From an uncultured Prevotellaceae bacterium (lineage in GTDB: Bacteria; Bacteroidota; Bacteroidia; Bacteroidales; Bacteroidaceae): a DNA stretch of 6,926 bases. A model generated the notes under the pieces. It saw nothing but the letters and a program-made list of their open reading frames with translations. It ran no database searches and was not told where the DNA came from. The position numbers were made by a program, and so were the translations under genes. The DNA is taken from NCBI GenBank assembly GCA_946403615.1, contig CAMJAO010000111.1, forward strand, positions 1 to 6,926. Direction: 5' to 3'. Shown in pieces: positions 1-6,081 of this stretch (the first letter of the stretch is position 1; each line of letters begins with the position of its first letter).

Positions 1-367
1 CGTCGGACATTTCGGAGAATTGCTCAAAGTCTTCTAACTGGCGCAGCATATCAACCGCCTCTTGCATCACTTCGTAATCGTTTTGTGACATGGGCATGTC
101 CATGATGGAATACCCTTTATCCGCATATCGGTAATATTTATGGTCATATACCTCAATGGGTGCATTATACCCAAGTTTGTCAGAGCGCATCATCTGAATG
201 TCGCCCTGTACGGTTCGTACAGAAGCACCTTTCTTGATACCTTCCATATCGTAGAGAGCATCCGAGCAGGCCTCCACCAAGTCTTCAAGCGTCCATCGAC
301 GATAGCGGTTGCGGAGACAATTGTCTATGGTTTTGTAGCGAATCAACGCATTTTTGTTAACAGGCAT
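1..367 (-). CDS. WYL-domain transcriptional regulator, N-terminal part (cut by window edge)
   Basis: Reading the minus strand from the ATG at 367 gives 122 codons without a stop before the left edge. The protein opens MPVNKNALIRYKTIDNCLRN and continues RRWTLEDLVEACSDAL. This is the characteristic N-terminus of Bacteroidetes WYL-family regulators: a winged helix-turn-helix with the RYxTIDxCLRN opening at residues 9-20, a second helical part near residues 26-40, and a DNA-binding segment around residues 50-62 (SVRTVQGDIQMMR). The WYL ligand-sensing domain itself would lie beyond the edge, so it is inferred from the family, not seen. The gene is divergent from rtcB and shares a 241-bp regulatory region that holds two identical-spacing palindromes. 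It is therefore likely to control rtcB and itself. A perfect -7 box lies 27 bp upstream of the start. Whether it represses or activates cannot be told from the sequence. Confidence 0.85.
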   Translation of the reverse strand, partial: MPVNKNALIRYKTIDNCLRNRYRRWTLEDLVEACSDALYDMEGIKKGASVRTVQGDIQMMRSDKLGYNAPIEVYDHKYYRYADKGYSIMDMPMSQNDYEVMQEAVDMLRQLEDFEQFSEMSD

Positions 368-392
368 AATAGATTTTTCGGTGATTGATGTT

Positions 393-401
393 ACAAAGAT
401 A
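393..401 (-). promoter_or_regulatory. Predicted -7 box of the WYL regulator promoter
   Basis: On the minus strand this reads TATCTTTGT, a full match to the Bacteroidetes sigma-ABfr -7 consensus TAnnTTTG. It would place the transcription start about 15-20 nt before the ATG at 367. No convincing TTG -33 element lies at the usual 19-21 bp distance; that space is taken by the palindrome at 410-428. Confidence 0.55.
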
Positions 402-409
402 GTCTATTT

Positions 410-428
410 TACGCAATCTAATTGCGTA
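410..428. promoter_or_regulatory. Palindromic operator, copy 1 (TACGCA-N7-TGCGTA)
   Basis: The sequence TACGCAATCTAATTGCGTA is a perfect inverted repeat with 8-bp arms around a 3-bp centre. Its six outer bases on each side and the 7-bp spacer length are identical to copy 2 at 479-497, while the spacer sequences differ. Shared arms at fixed spacing are what a dimeric DNA-binding protein would select. It ends 8 bp upstream of the -7 box that faces the WYL gene, so it covers the -33/spacer region of that promoter. Binding by the WYL regulator is an inference from position. Confidence 0.7.
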
Positions 429-478
429 GATATTAAAAAACATTCATATTTTTATGTTTTTCACATATTTTTTCAATC

Positions 479-497
479 TACGCAGAAAGACTGCGTA
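479..497. promoter_or_regulatory. Palindromic operator, copy 2 (TACGCA-N7-TGCGTA)
   Basis: The sequence TACGCAGAAAGACTGCGTA is a perfect inverted repeat. With one flanking base on each side (478-498) the arms are CTACGCAG and CTGCGTAG around AAAGA. It repeats the arms and spacing of copy 1, with centres 69 bp apart. It lies 9 bp upstream of the -7-like box facing rtcB, mirroring the arrangement of copy 1 with the WYL promoter. A further half-site, CTACGCA, occurs at 557-563 in the rtcB leader but has no partner arm. Confidence 0.7.
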
Positions 498-506
498 GTC
501 CTTCTT

Positions 507-515
507 TTACTTTGC
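507..515 (+). promoter_or_regulatory. Predicted -7 box of the rtcB promoter
   Basis: TTACTTTGC matches the Bacteroidetes -7 pattern TAnnTTTGY except for T instead of A at the second base. No good -33 TTG is visible; the corresponding place is filled by operator copy 2. A weak basal promoter that needs an activator, or a promoter blocked by a repressor, would both fit. The transcript would have a leader of roughly 85-90 nt. Confidence 0.4.
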
Positions 516-608
516 AACGCGGTTCAGGACACACCCGGACACGTTTAGGAAATGAGCTACGCACCACCAATTATCAAGATGAAACATTATTAAAAAGAAA
601 AAAACAAA

Positions 609-1781
609 ATGGAAACAAAGATAATCAACAACCGTCCTGTCAAAATATGGACGGACAAAGTAGAAGAATCGGCGATGCGCCAGATTGAGAACCTGACCAC
701 CCTACCCTTCCTCTTCCATCACCTTGCCATCATGCCCGACGTGCATGCCGGCATGGGAATGCCCATCGGCGGTGTGTTGGCATGTACAGATGCCGTGATA
801 CCCAATGCCGTAGGGGTAGATATCGGTTGTGGTATGTGCGCCGTGAAAACCAACTGGAAAGTGGCTGACATATCAACAGAAGTACTTCGCAAGCAGATCA
901 TGCGAGGAATACGCAAGCGCATACCTCTTGGCATGGATCACCACAAGGAGGCTCAAGACGAAAAGTATCTGCCTACAGGTCATGACATCGACAAGATGGA
1001 AATAGTGAAACGCCGACAGGTGGCAATAACCAAGGAGGCCGGAACATTAGGCGGAGGCAATCACTTCATAGAGTTGCAGAAAGATGAAGAGGGTTATTTA
1101 TGGATAATGATTCACTCTGGTTCTAGGAATCTCGGAAAACTGGTAGGTGACTATTATAACGAAAAGGCTAAAGTGCTCAATGAGCGTTGGCATTCAGTGG
1201 TATCACCTGACATACGTCTTCCTTTCCTTCCCTTGCGTACAAATGAGTTTGACGCCTACTGGCGCGAGATGGAATATTGCATAGATTTTGCCTTCTGCAA
1301 CCGTAGGTTAATGATGGAACGTATAGAAGAAGTCATAGCCGATGCGCTGAACGGCATTGAGTTTGAGCCCATGATTAACATAGCGCACAACTATGCGACA
1401 TGGGAGCATCATTTCAACAAGAACGTGATAGTTCACCGCAAGGGAGCGACATTGGCCCGCGAGGGAGTCATCGGTATCATACCCGGCTCTCAGGGTACGG
1501 CTTCGTACATCGTTGAAGGCCTTGGTAATCCCGACTCATTCTGTTCTTGCTCACATGGAGCCGGACGCACCATGTCACGAACCACCGCCATCCGCGACCT
1601 CAACATGCAAGAAGAAGTAGAGCGGCTGGAAGCACTGGGCATCGTCCATGCTATCCGCAGTCAGAATGACATGCAAGAGGCATCTGGCGCCTATAAAGAC
1701 ATAGAAGAGGTCATTGCCAATGAAGCCGACCTTGTGAAAGTGAAGACCCGATTATTGCCTGTGGCAGTGATTAAAGGATAG
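609..1781 (+). CDS. rtcB: RtcB RNA ligase (3'-phosphate / 5'-hydroxyl, GTP-dependent)
   Basis: RtcB joins RNA 2',3'-cyclic phosphate or 3'-phosphate ends to 5'-OH ends, using GTP and Mn2+ through a histidine-GMP intermediate. It repairs cleaved tRNA and rRNA in the cytoplasm. The 390-residue protein is close to the 408 residues of E. coli RtcB and aligns with it end to end, with a short deletion after residue 110. Visible motifs are MPDVHAG (42-48), VGVDIGCGM with metal ligands Asp71 and Cys74, GGGNHF with His152, IHSGSRNLG with His169, AHNY with His260, and SHGAGR with the guanylylated His316. The His152-His169 (17) and His260-His316 (56) spacings equal those of E. coli. It ends with the typical AYKDIEEV...VIKG tail. 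The A-rich leader before the ATG is normal for Bacteroidetes; an in-frame stop at 591-593 excludes a longer start. No rtcA, archease or prfH gene is adjacent. Regulation is probably through the divergent WYL protein. Confidence 0.97.
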   Translation: METKIINNRPVKIWTDKVEESAMRQIENLTTLPFLFHHLAIMPDVHAGMGMPIGGVLACTDAVIPNAVGVDIGCGMCAVKTNWKVADISTEVLRKQIMRGIRKRIPLGMDHHKEAQDEKYLPTGHDIDKMEIVKRRQVAITKEAGTLGGGNHFIELQKDEEGYLWIMIHSGSRNLGKLVGDYYNEKAKVLNERWHSVVSPDIRLPFLPLRTNEFDAYWREMEYCIDFAFCNRRLMMERIEEVIADALNGIEFEPMINIAHNYATWEHHFNKNVIVHRKGATLAREGVIGIIPGSQGTASYIVEGLGNPDSFCSCSHGAGRTMSRTTAIRDLNMQEEVERLEALGIVHAIRSQNDMQEASGAYKDIEEVIANEADLVKVKTRLLPVAVIKG

Positions 1782-1793
1782 GGATGATAGGAT

Positions 1794-1854
1794 AATCTAG
1801 GAAAGGCCAAGAAAATCTTTGATGATTTAGGTTTTCTCATGTCTTTCCTAGATT
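1794..1854. terminator. Bidirectional hairpin between convergent genes
   Basis: AATCTAGGAAAG (1794-1805) and CTTTCCTAGATT (1843-1854) are perfect 12-bp complements. Inside them AGAAAA (1810-1815) can pair with TTTTCT (1832-1837), giving a long imperfect stem. It starts 12 bp after the rtcB stop and overlaps the last codon and stop of the convergent GNAT gene. The position suits a shared terminator. Neither side is followed by a clear T tract, so it may act as an RNA-end-stabilising stem or a weak terminator instead. Confidence 0.5.
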
Positions 1855-2279
1855 CGTTTCTCCATTCTATAACATGTGAAAGTCTCTCCTTCTATCTTCT
1901 GGCCATAATCTGGAACATAACCCATTTGCTCGTAGAATGGTATCTTATTGTCGCGGCTTTCAACAACAACCGTTGCGAATCCGAGTTCTTTGGCCCACGC
2001 CTCGGCTTCTCTGACGACGAGCGTACCAATGCCTTGGCGGCGATATTCAGGCAAGACGACGATTCGCCCCAGCATCATGTGGCTATCATCTTCAGGATAG
2101 AGACGGCAAGTGGCGACAGGCAGAAAATCATCGACCGCTATGACATATTTCGTATCGGGCGTATCATGCTCGTCAAACTCCACATCGAGCGGAATCTGGT
2201 GTTTTCTTGCCATAGCCTGAATACGGACATAGTAAGCCCCTGCCCGCCGTGCAGTAGTTGTCGCTCTAAGAATATCCAT
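1848..2279 (-). CDS. GNAT-family N-acetyltransferase
   Basis: This encodes a single-domain acetyl-CoA-dependent N-acetyltransferase of 143 residues, a normal length for the family; the substrate is unknown. The N-terminal half carries AGAYYVRIQAMARKHQIPLD and EFDEHDTPDTKYVIA, segments typical of a widespread cytosolic GNAT group in Firmicutes and Bacteroidetes. Motif A is present as VVLPEYRRQGIG, in which the R-R-Q-G-I-G loop (residues 80-85) binds the CoA pyrophosphate. Motif B follows as FYEQMGY (115-121). The start chosen is the ATG at 2279. A TTG four codons upstream (2291) is in frame but unlikely in this lineage. It is the last gene of the minus-strand cluster, 59 bp after the aldo/keto reductase stop, and its stop codon lies in the hairpin shared with rtcB. 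Confidence 0.88.
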   Translation of the reverse strand: MDILRATTTARRAGAYYVRIQAMARKHQIPLDVEFDEHDTPDTKYVIAVDDFLPVATCRLYPEDDSHMMLGRIVVLPEYRRQGIGTLVVREAEAWAKELGFATVVVESRDNKIPFYEQMGYVPDYGQKIEGETFTCYRMEKRI

Positions 2280-2338
2280 GGACGAAATCAAAATGTTGCT
2301 TATCAGTTAATCACTCACCAGAAGAGGCGCTTGAGGAC

Positions 2339-3463
2339 TTATCTCTCCAAGGTTTCAACCACCTCTTCGAGTAGGGAGATAATCGGAAGATGTTGTGGAC
2401 AGGCATCCTCGCACTGACCACATTGTACACAAGCCGAGGCCATTTCTCCACCAGGTCGCCATTTATATTCATTACGAGCCTCATGCAAGTTGCCATACAT
2501 CTTGTACACGTTCATCACAGCAAAAATCTCCGGGATATGAATCTCCATAGGACAACCCGGGGTGCAGTAATGACATGCGGTGCAAGCAATGCCAGCATAT
2601 TGTTGCAACATCTTGACAACGGAATTCAACACGCCAAATTCCTCATCATTCAGGGGTTGGAATTCACGCATATAAGAAACATTGTCATTCATCTGCTCCA
2701 AGTCTGACATACCACTGAGCACCACCATCACATTGGGCAGCGATGCCGTATAACGAATGGCCCACGAAGCAAACGACGCATCGGGATTGGCACTTGTGAG
2801 GATATCTTTCACCTCTTGGGGAGGGTCTGCCAGTTTTCCACCTTTCACCGGTTCCATTACGATGACGGGTTTAGCATGTTTAACTGCCACTTCATAGCAT
2901 CGACGTGAACGGATAAGCGGGTCATCCCAGTCAGAATAATTGATTTGCAGTTGCACGAACTCAGCATCAGGATGGTCGGTGAGCAGTTCATCGAGATGTT
3001 CAGGCGTTGAGTGGAAAGAGAAACCGTAATGCCGAATCAAACCATCCTCCTTCAGTTTTCTCATATAATCCCAAATGCCAAATCGTTCAAATCTCTCCTT
3101 ATTCCCTTCGTCGATGCCATGAAGGAGATAAAAGTCAAAATACCCAGCTCCTGTGCGTTCAAGACTCACTTTGATTTCGTTTTTGGCTTCCTCCTCATTC
3201 TTGCAAGCGAACTCAGAGGCATTGAGTTTGTCGGCCAGATAATAACTATCGCGAGGATAGCGGTCGCAGAGAGCCGCCTTGGTGGCTTCCTCAGACCCTT
3301 CATACACATAGGCGGTGTCGAAATATTTGCCACCAGCCTCAATGAAGGTTTCCACCATTTTCTTGGTATGTTCCAAGTCGACGTTTTTCGTACCTTCTAT
3401 TCTGGGTAATCGCATCATGCCGAACCCCAGTTTCATACAGTTATCGATCAGTTTATTTTCCAT
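2339..3463 (-). CDS. Aldo/keto reductase with C-terminal 2x[4Fe-4S] ferredoxin domain (COG1453-like)
   Basis: This is a cytosolic NAD(P)H-linked oxidoreductase of 374 residues. Residues 10-285 form the AKR TIM barrel, with the catalytic tetrad visible as Asp49 and Tyr54 (FDTAYVYEG), Lys79 (LADKL) and His115 (LLHGID). The C-terminal part holds two CxxCxxCxxxCP clusters: Cys294, 297, 300, 304 and Cys345, 348, 351, 355. Each is a standard [4Fe-4S] binding set, so an electron-transfer path to a partner is likely; the physiological substrate is unknown. This fusion is common in anaerobes and is usually annotated only as predicted oxidoreductase. The start ATG lies inside the end of the esterase gene (11-bp overlap in a different frame), which points to translational coupling and one mRNA. 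No frameshift or missing key residue was seen. Confidence 0.93.
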   Translation of the reverse strand: MENKLIDNCMKLGFGMMRLPRIEGTKNVDLEHTKKMVETFIEAGGKYFDTAYVYEGSEEATKAALCDRYPRDSYYLADKLNASEFACKNEEEAKNEIKVSLERTGAGYFDFYLLHGIDEGNKERFERFGIWDYMRKLKEDGLIRHYGFSFHSTPEHLDELLTDHPDAEFVQLQINYSDWDDPLIRSRRCYEVAVKHAKPVIVMEPVKGGKLADPPQEVKDILTSANPDASFASWAIRYTASLPNVMVVLSGMSDLEQMNDNVSYMREFQPLNDEEFGVLNSVVKMLQQYAGIACTACHYCTPGCPMEIHIPEIFAVMNVYKMYGNLHEARNEYKWRPGGEMASACVQCGQCEDACPQHLPIISLLEEVVETLER

Positions 3464-4853
3464 ATTTTACGTTAAATACTTTTACATAAGGATTACCAAG
3501 AGTAAAAGGAAGCCATTTTTCGACGACTTGTCCATGAATTGCTCCTTCGGTCGCCACCCTGTTTTCACGGCTTTGTCCGTTGGGATTACCGAATTTTGCA
3601 AAATTAGTCCAGCAGTCCATTATTTCGTCAGCCAGCACATAGTCGGCATCCGTCATAGGACGCCAACTCCTGTCAAGCGTATGAAACATGAACCACAGTT
3701 CGGCAGAATGAAAGGCGCCATCATGTGTACCAGGTAATTTACGGGCAAAGAGATACTGGTAGGCAGGGCGTTTGTCAAGGGAGTCACGGAGGAAACAAAA
3801 CTCATCAATCTGTTTACTCATTGGCCGGATATCATCAAGAGTGCATCCTATCATATATGAAGCATCTGCCAGATGTTGATTTCTGGCGGCATCGTCGAAT
3901 GACTCTGTCAGAAGAACGCCATCAATGTGCGGTCTGAAAAGTCCCATACCCTGATCTTTGAAAATCCTTAACAACTCTTCAGCGGGAACGTCACGCATCT
4001 CTTTCAAAGTATGGTATCCATACTTATCCATAAACATTTTTCCTGTTGCCTCAGCCGTTTTCTGGTCAGCGTCTGAACTTGATACCGTGCTGATGCCCCC
4101 ACCACTTTGTATGATTGCATTCTTAATCAACCCTTTAGATAAGGGAGAAGACACCAGATTTTTGATGCTGGCAGCTCCGGCACTTTGACCAAAAACCGTG
4201 ATATTGTCAGGATTGCCGCCAAACTGCGCGATGTTCTCATGTACCCATTTCAAGGCAGCCACTTGGTCATAGGTACCATAATTGCCAGAAGTTCCGTCTT
4301 TTGTCTCAGCCGACAACTCCGGATGCGCAAGAAAGCCGAATATTCCAAGGCGATAGTTGATTGTGACGAGAATAACATCCCGATTAGCCCAGGCATCACC
4401 ATCCATGGTAATCTCATGTCCATAACCGTTGAAATAGGCTCCGCCATGTACCCAGAAAGCCACAGGCAGAGCACACTCGGGATGACCGACGGCTTTCGCA
4501 GGAGTCCATATATTCAGATACAGGCAGTCCTCACTTTGGACAGTCTGCTCTTTCCAATAAAACTCATTTCCATAGAAAGTGCCCACAGCATTGCCCGGCT
4601 GCCAACAAATATTGCTAAACATATCGGCTTTTCTCACACCTTTCCATTTAGTAACGGGTTGAGGACGTTTCCAGCGAAGATCACCTACAGGAGGCGCGGC
4701 ATATGGGACGCCCCGAAATACCGTCACATTATCCGATGCCGAAGAAACGCCCTGCACATAGCCTCCTTCAACCTTCACTACAGGCGATTGTCCCCATGCA
4801 AGGGTTGCCATCAAGGTTACAGCTAATAAAGCCAATTGTCTTAAGGATATCAT
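3453..4853 (-). CDS. Secreted type-B carboxylesterase (alpha/beta hydrolase)
   Basis: This hydrolyses carboxylic esters, probably in the periplasm or outside the cell. The 466-residue protein starts with a signal peptide (positive residue at 5, hydrophobic stretch 7-20, probable cleavage near AWG-Q at 21/22). Family marks follow: FRGVPYAAPPVGDLRW (46-61), EDCLYLNIW (108-116), oxyanion-hole HGGAY (136-140), nucleophile Ser224 in GQSAG, and the histidine motif GAFHSAELWFMF with His382. The acid residue usually lies in a GxNxDEG-like motif; here the matching stretch is GCTLDDI (336-342), so Asp340 or Asp341 is the likely third triad member. The segment between that motif and YQYLFARKLPG is only about 22 residues, much shorter than in longer members such as Bacillus pnbA, and total length is below the common 500-550. 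The gene follows the DUF4298 gene by 11 bp and overlaps the reductase gene by 11 bp. Confidence 0.92.
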   Translation of the reverse strand: MISLRQLALLAVTLMATLAWGQSPVVKVEGGYVQGVSSASDNVTVFRGVPYAAPPVGDLRWKRPQPVTKWKGVRKADMFSNICWQPGNAVGTFYGNEFYWKEQTVQSEDCLYLNIWTPAKAVGHPECALPVAFWVHGGAYFNGYGHEITMDGDAWANRDVILVTINYRLGIFGFLAHPELSAETKDGTSGNYGTYDQVAALKWVHENIAQFGGNPDNITVFGQSAGAASIKNLVSSPLSKGLIKNAIIQSGGGISTVSSSDADQKTAEATGKMFMDKYGYHTLKEMRDVPAEELLRIFKDQGMGLFRPHIDGVLLTESFDDAARNQHLADASYMIGCTLDDIRPMSKQIDEFCFLRDSLDKRPAYQYLFARKLPGTHDGAFHSAELWFMFHTLDRSWRPMTDADYVLADEIMDCWTNFAKFGNPNGQSRENRVATEGAIHGQVVEKWLPFTLGNPYVKVFNVKYGK

Positions 4854-4864
4854 ATATTCGTGTT

Positions 4865-5176
4865 TTATTTCTTTGTTTCAACAAACCCTTTTAATCGGTT
4901 AATTAATTCGCGATAATCGGAAAGAAGGTTCCAGACTGCATCCTCGGATAGCACTCCACGTTTTAGGTCATCAGGCAAAAGCCCCGCCTCATCATCGGCA
5001 AAGTCTTTCCGCCATAATTCGCAACCATAATAGTCATCGAGAGTTGCAATGGCATCTTGCACATCTTCAAATTTATCAAGTGCCGATGAAAACCGTCTTA
5101 CTGCAGAAGAAGCACGATTTAACCGTTTTTCCATCTGCTTGATACGTATGATTTGTTCGGTTTTTTCTTTTTTCAT
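4865..5176 (-). CDS. DUF4298 domain-containing protein
   Basis: This is a small cytosolic protein of 103 residues with no signal peptide or membrane segment. The charged N-terminal half (residues 1-45) is helical and coiled-coil-like (QIIRIKQMEKRLNRASSAV). The second half carries the family hallmarks LDDYYGCELWRKDFADDEAG (46-65), LPDDLKRGVLSEDAVWNLL (67-85) and a final helix. These match the DUF4298 pattern (YYgS..W..D...De.g.LP..LkcGVLSED) known from Bacteroidetes and Firmicutes. The function is unknown. The ATG at 5176 starts a lysine-rich opening (MKKEKTEQ). The gene is the first of the cluster with the esterase, reductase and acetyltransferase; only 11 bp separate it from the esterase start, so cotranscription is likely. 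Confidence 0.85.
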   Translation of the reverse strand: MKKEKTEQIIRIKQMEKRLNRASSAVRRFSSALDKFEDVQDAIATLDDYYGCELWRKDFADDEAGLLPDDLKRGVLSEDAVWNLLSDYRELINRLKGFVETKK

Positions 5177-5451
5177 TGCTTGGATTATCGATTAAATATG
5201 AAATTCGTATTTGTGGCAAAGCGCTTCACATAAATAGCAATTTCCTCGATGATAATATCATTCCAATCACTCTACCACCAATATAAGAACGACAGGTAAT
5301 GATTTTTCTTTACGCCAACAAATTGTGTAGGTAATTTTTGATTATGCAGGAAAATTGGTTAAACAAAAAGCACAGAATTGTCAGGACTTTTCAAACTAAG
5401 TGTTACAATGCACACATTCACTCATCTTTAAGGACAAGAAGAAAAAAGGCA
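5177..5451. other. Intergenic region upstream of the DUF4298-esterase operon
   Basis: These 275 AT-rich bases lie between two tandem minus-strand units and should contain the promoter of the DUF4298 operon and the 3' end signal of the lipoprotein unit. No good TAnnTTTG box was found near 5176 on the minus strand; TTAGTTTG at 5391-5398 (minus) is the nearest weak candidate and is over 200 bp away. A 13-bp perfect palindrome, ATGATAATATCAT, occurs at 5249-5261, 73 bp before the start. A T-rich run follows the lipoprotein stop but has only A/T pairs upstream of it. Confidence 0.4.
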
Positions 5452-6039
5452 TTATGGCAGTTTTTTTGCCGGCCATCCCTCATCTTGATACATGGAAGCC
5501 TTGATATTCTGCTTTTTCACATAATCGGAAAGGAATTCAGCCCTGGTTTGCTCACGTTTTTTCTCATCGCTGTTAAAGGCATGGAAAGCATCGTATTTGT
5601 CGCCAAAGATTTTTTTGGCACTTTCCAAATTTCCGGCACCGTCAACCACTTGGTCGAAACGCGTCACCTCATAGCCTTTTTCTGTTTTACATATATAAAT
5701 TAATCCCGGATGGCTGCCTCCAGAAACAGTTTTCAAAGTATCGCCCGCCAGATTGTAGTTAAACACCCAAAAGTCACCCCAAACCAAAATGCTGTCAGCA
5801 TTGCTCTCGTTAACCGCTACGATGCTATAAGATGGAACACAGTATTTGCCAGAACTATAGTTCTTGCCAATTTCATTCACCAAATAATAGTTTATGGCAG
5901 AAAGATATGTCGTATCATTCTCTACAATGACACTGTCAGCCTTCGTGTCATTATTTATATTAACAGGCTTGTTTTTACAACCTATCAAATTAGCGCCTAC
6001 CAGAATCAAGACAGCGAAAGAAAAAAAACTCTTTTTCAT
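5452..6039 (-). CDS. Small lipoprotein of unknown function
   Basis: The family was not recognised. The 195-residue protein begins MKKSFFSFAVLILVGANLIGC, a signal peptide with lipobox L18-I19-G20 and lipidated Cys21. It is therefore exported and membrane anchored. The residues after the cysteine (KNKPVNI) lack the acidic run of Bacteroidetes surface-export signals, which slightly favours a periplasm-facing location. The mature part has an asparagine/aspartate-rich linker (27-45). A compact domain follows, with SILVWGDFWVFNYN, SGGSHPGLIYICKTEKGYEV and a lysine-rich C-terminal helix. The start chosen is the ATG at 6039, because it gives the classical MKK signal peptide; in-frame ATGs at 6048 and 6051 would add four residues at most. 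The gene follows the M6 protease gene by 42 bp on the same strand, so the two are probably on one transcript. Confidence 0.82.
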   Translation of the reverse strand: MKKSFFSFAVLILVGANLIGCKNKPVNINNDTKADSVIVENDTTYLSAINYYLVNEIGKNYSSGKYCVPSYSIVAVNESNADSILVWGDFWVFNYNLAGDTLKTVSGGSHPGLIYICKTEKGYEVTRFDQVVDGAGNLESAKKIFGDKYDAFHAFNSDEKKREQTRAEFLSDYVKKQNIKASMYQDEGWPAKKLP

Positions 6040-6081
6040 AGTTATCATCATAAAATTATAAATTCCCTCAAAATAATGATA

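Noticed and set aside
527..542. Direct repeat GGACAC at 10-bp spacing in the rtcB leader
   Set aside because: It is too short and has only two copies; it cannot be told from chance without relatives to compare.
910..915. TACGCA inside rtcB, resembling the operator arm
   Set aside because: There is no TGCGTA partner at the 7-bp spacing; a 6-bp match in coding sequence is expected by chance.
1839..2417. Plus-strand open frame of 192 codons
   Set aside because: It is antisense to the GNAT and reductase genes, both of which have clear motifs.
5185..5358. A 58-codon minus-strand frame with a single internal TAG that might be a decayed gene upstream of DUF4298
   Set aside because: It has no start, no recognisable family, and its length with one stop is not unusual for AT-rich DNA by chance.
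5430..5470. A and T runs on both sides of the lipoprotein stop that could form an intrinsic terminator
   Set aside because: The only possible stem is made of A/T pairs without a GC-rich core, so it was not called.
5338..5703. Plus-strand open frame of 121 codons
   Set aside because: It lies mostly opposite the lipoprotein gene, has no family features, and the minus strand has the lipobox and coding character.
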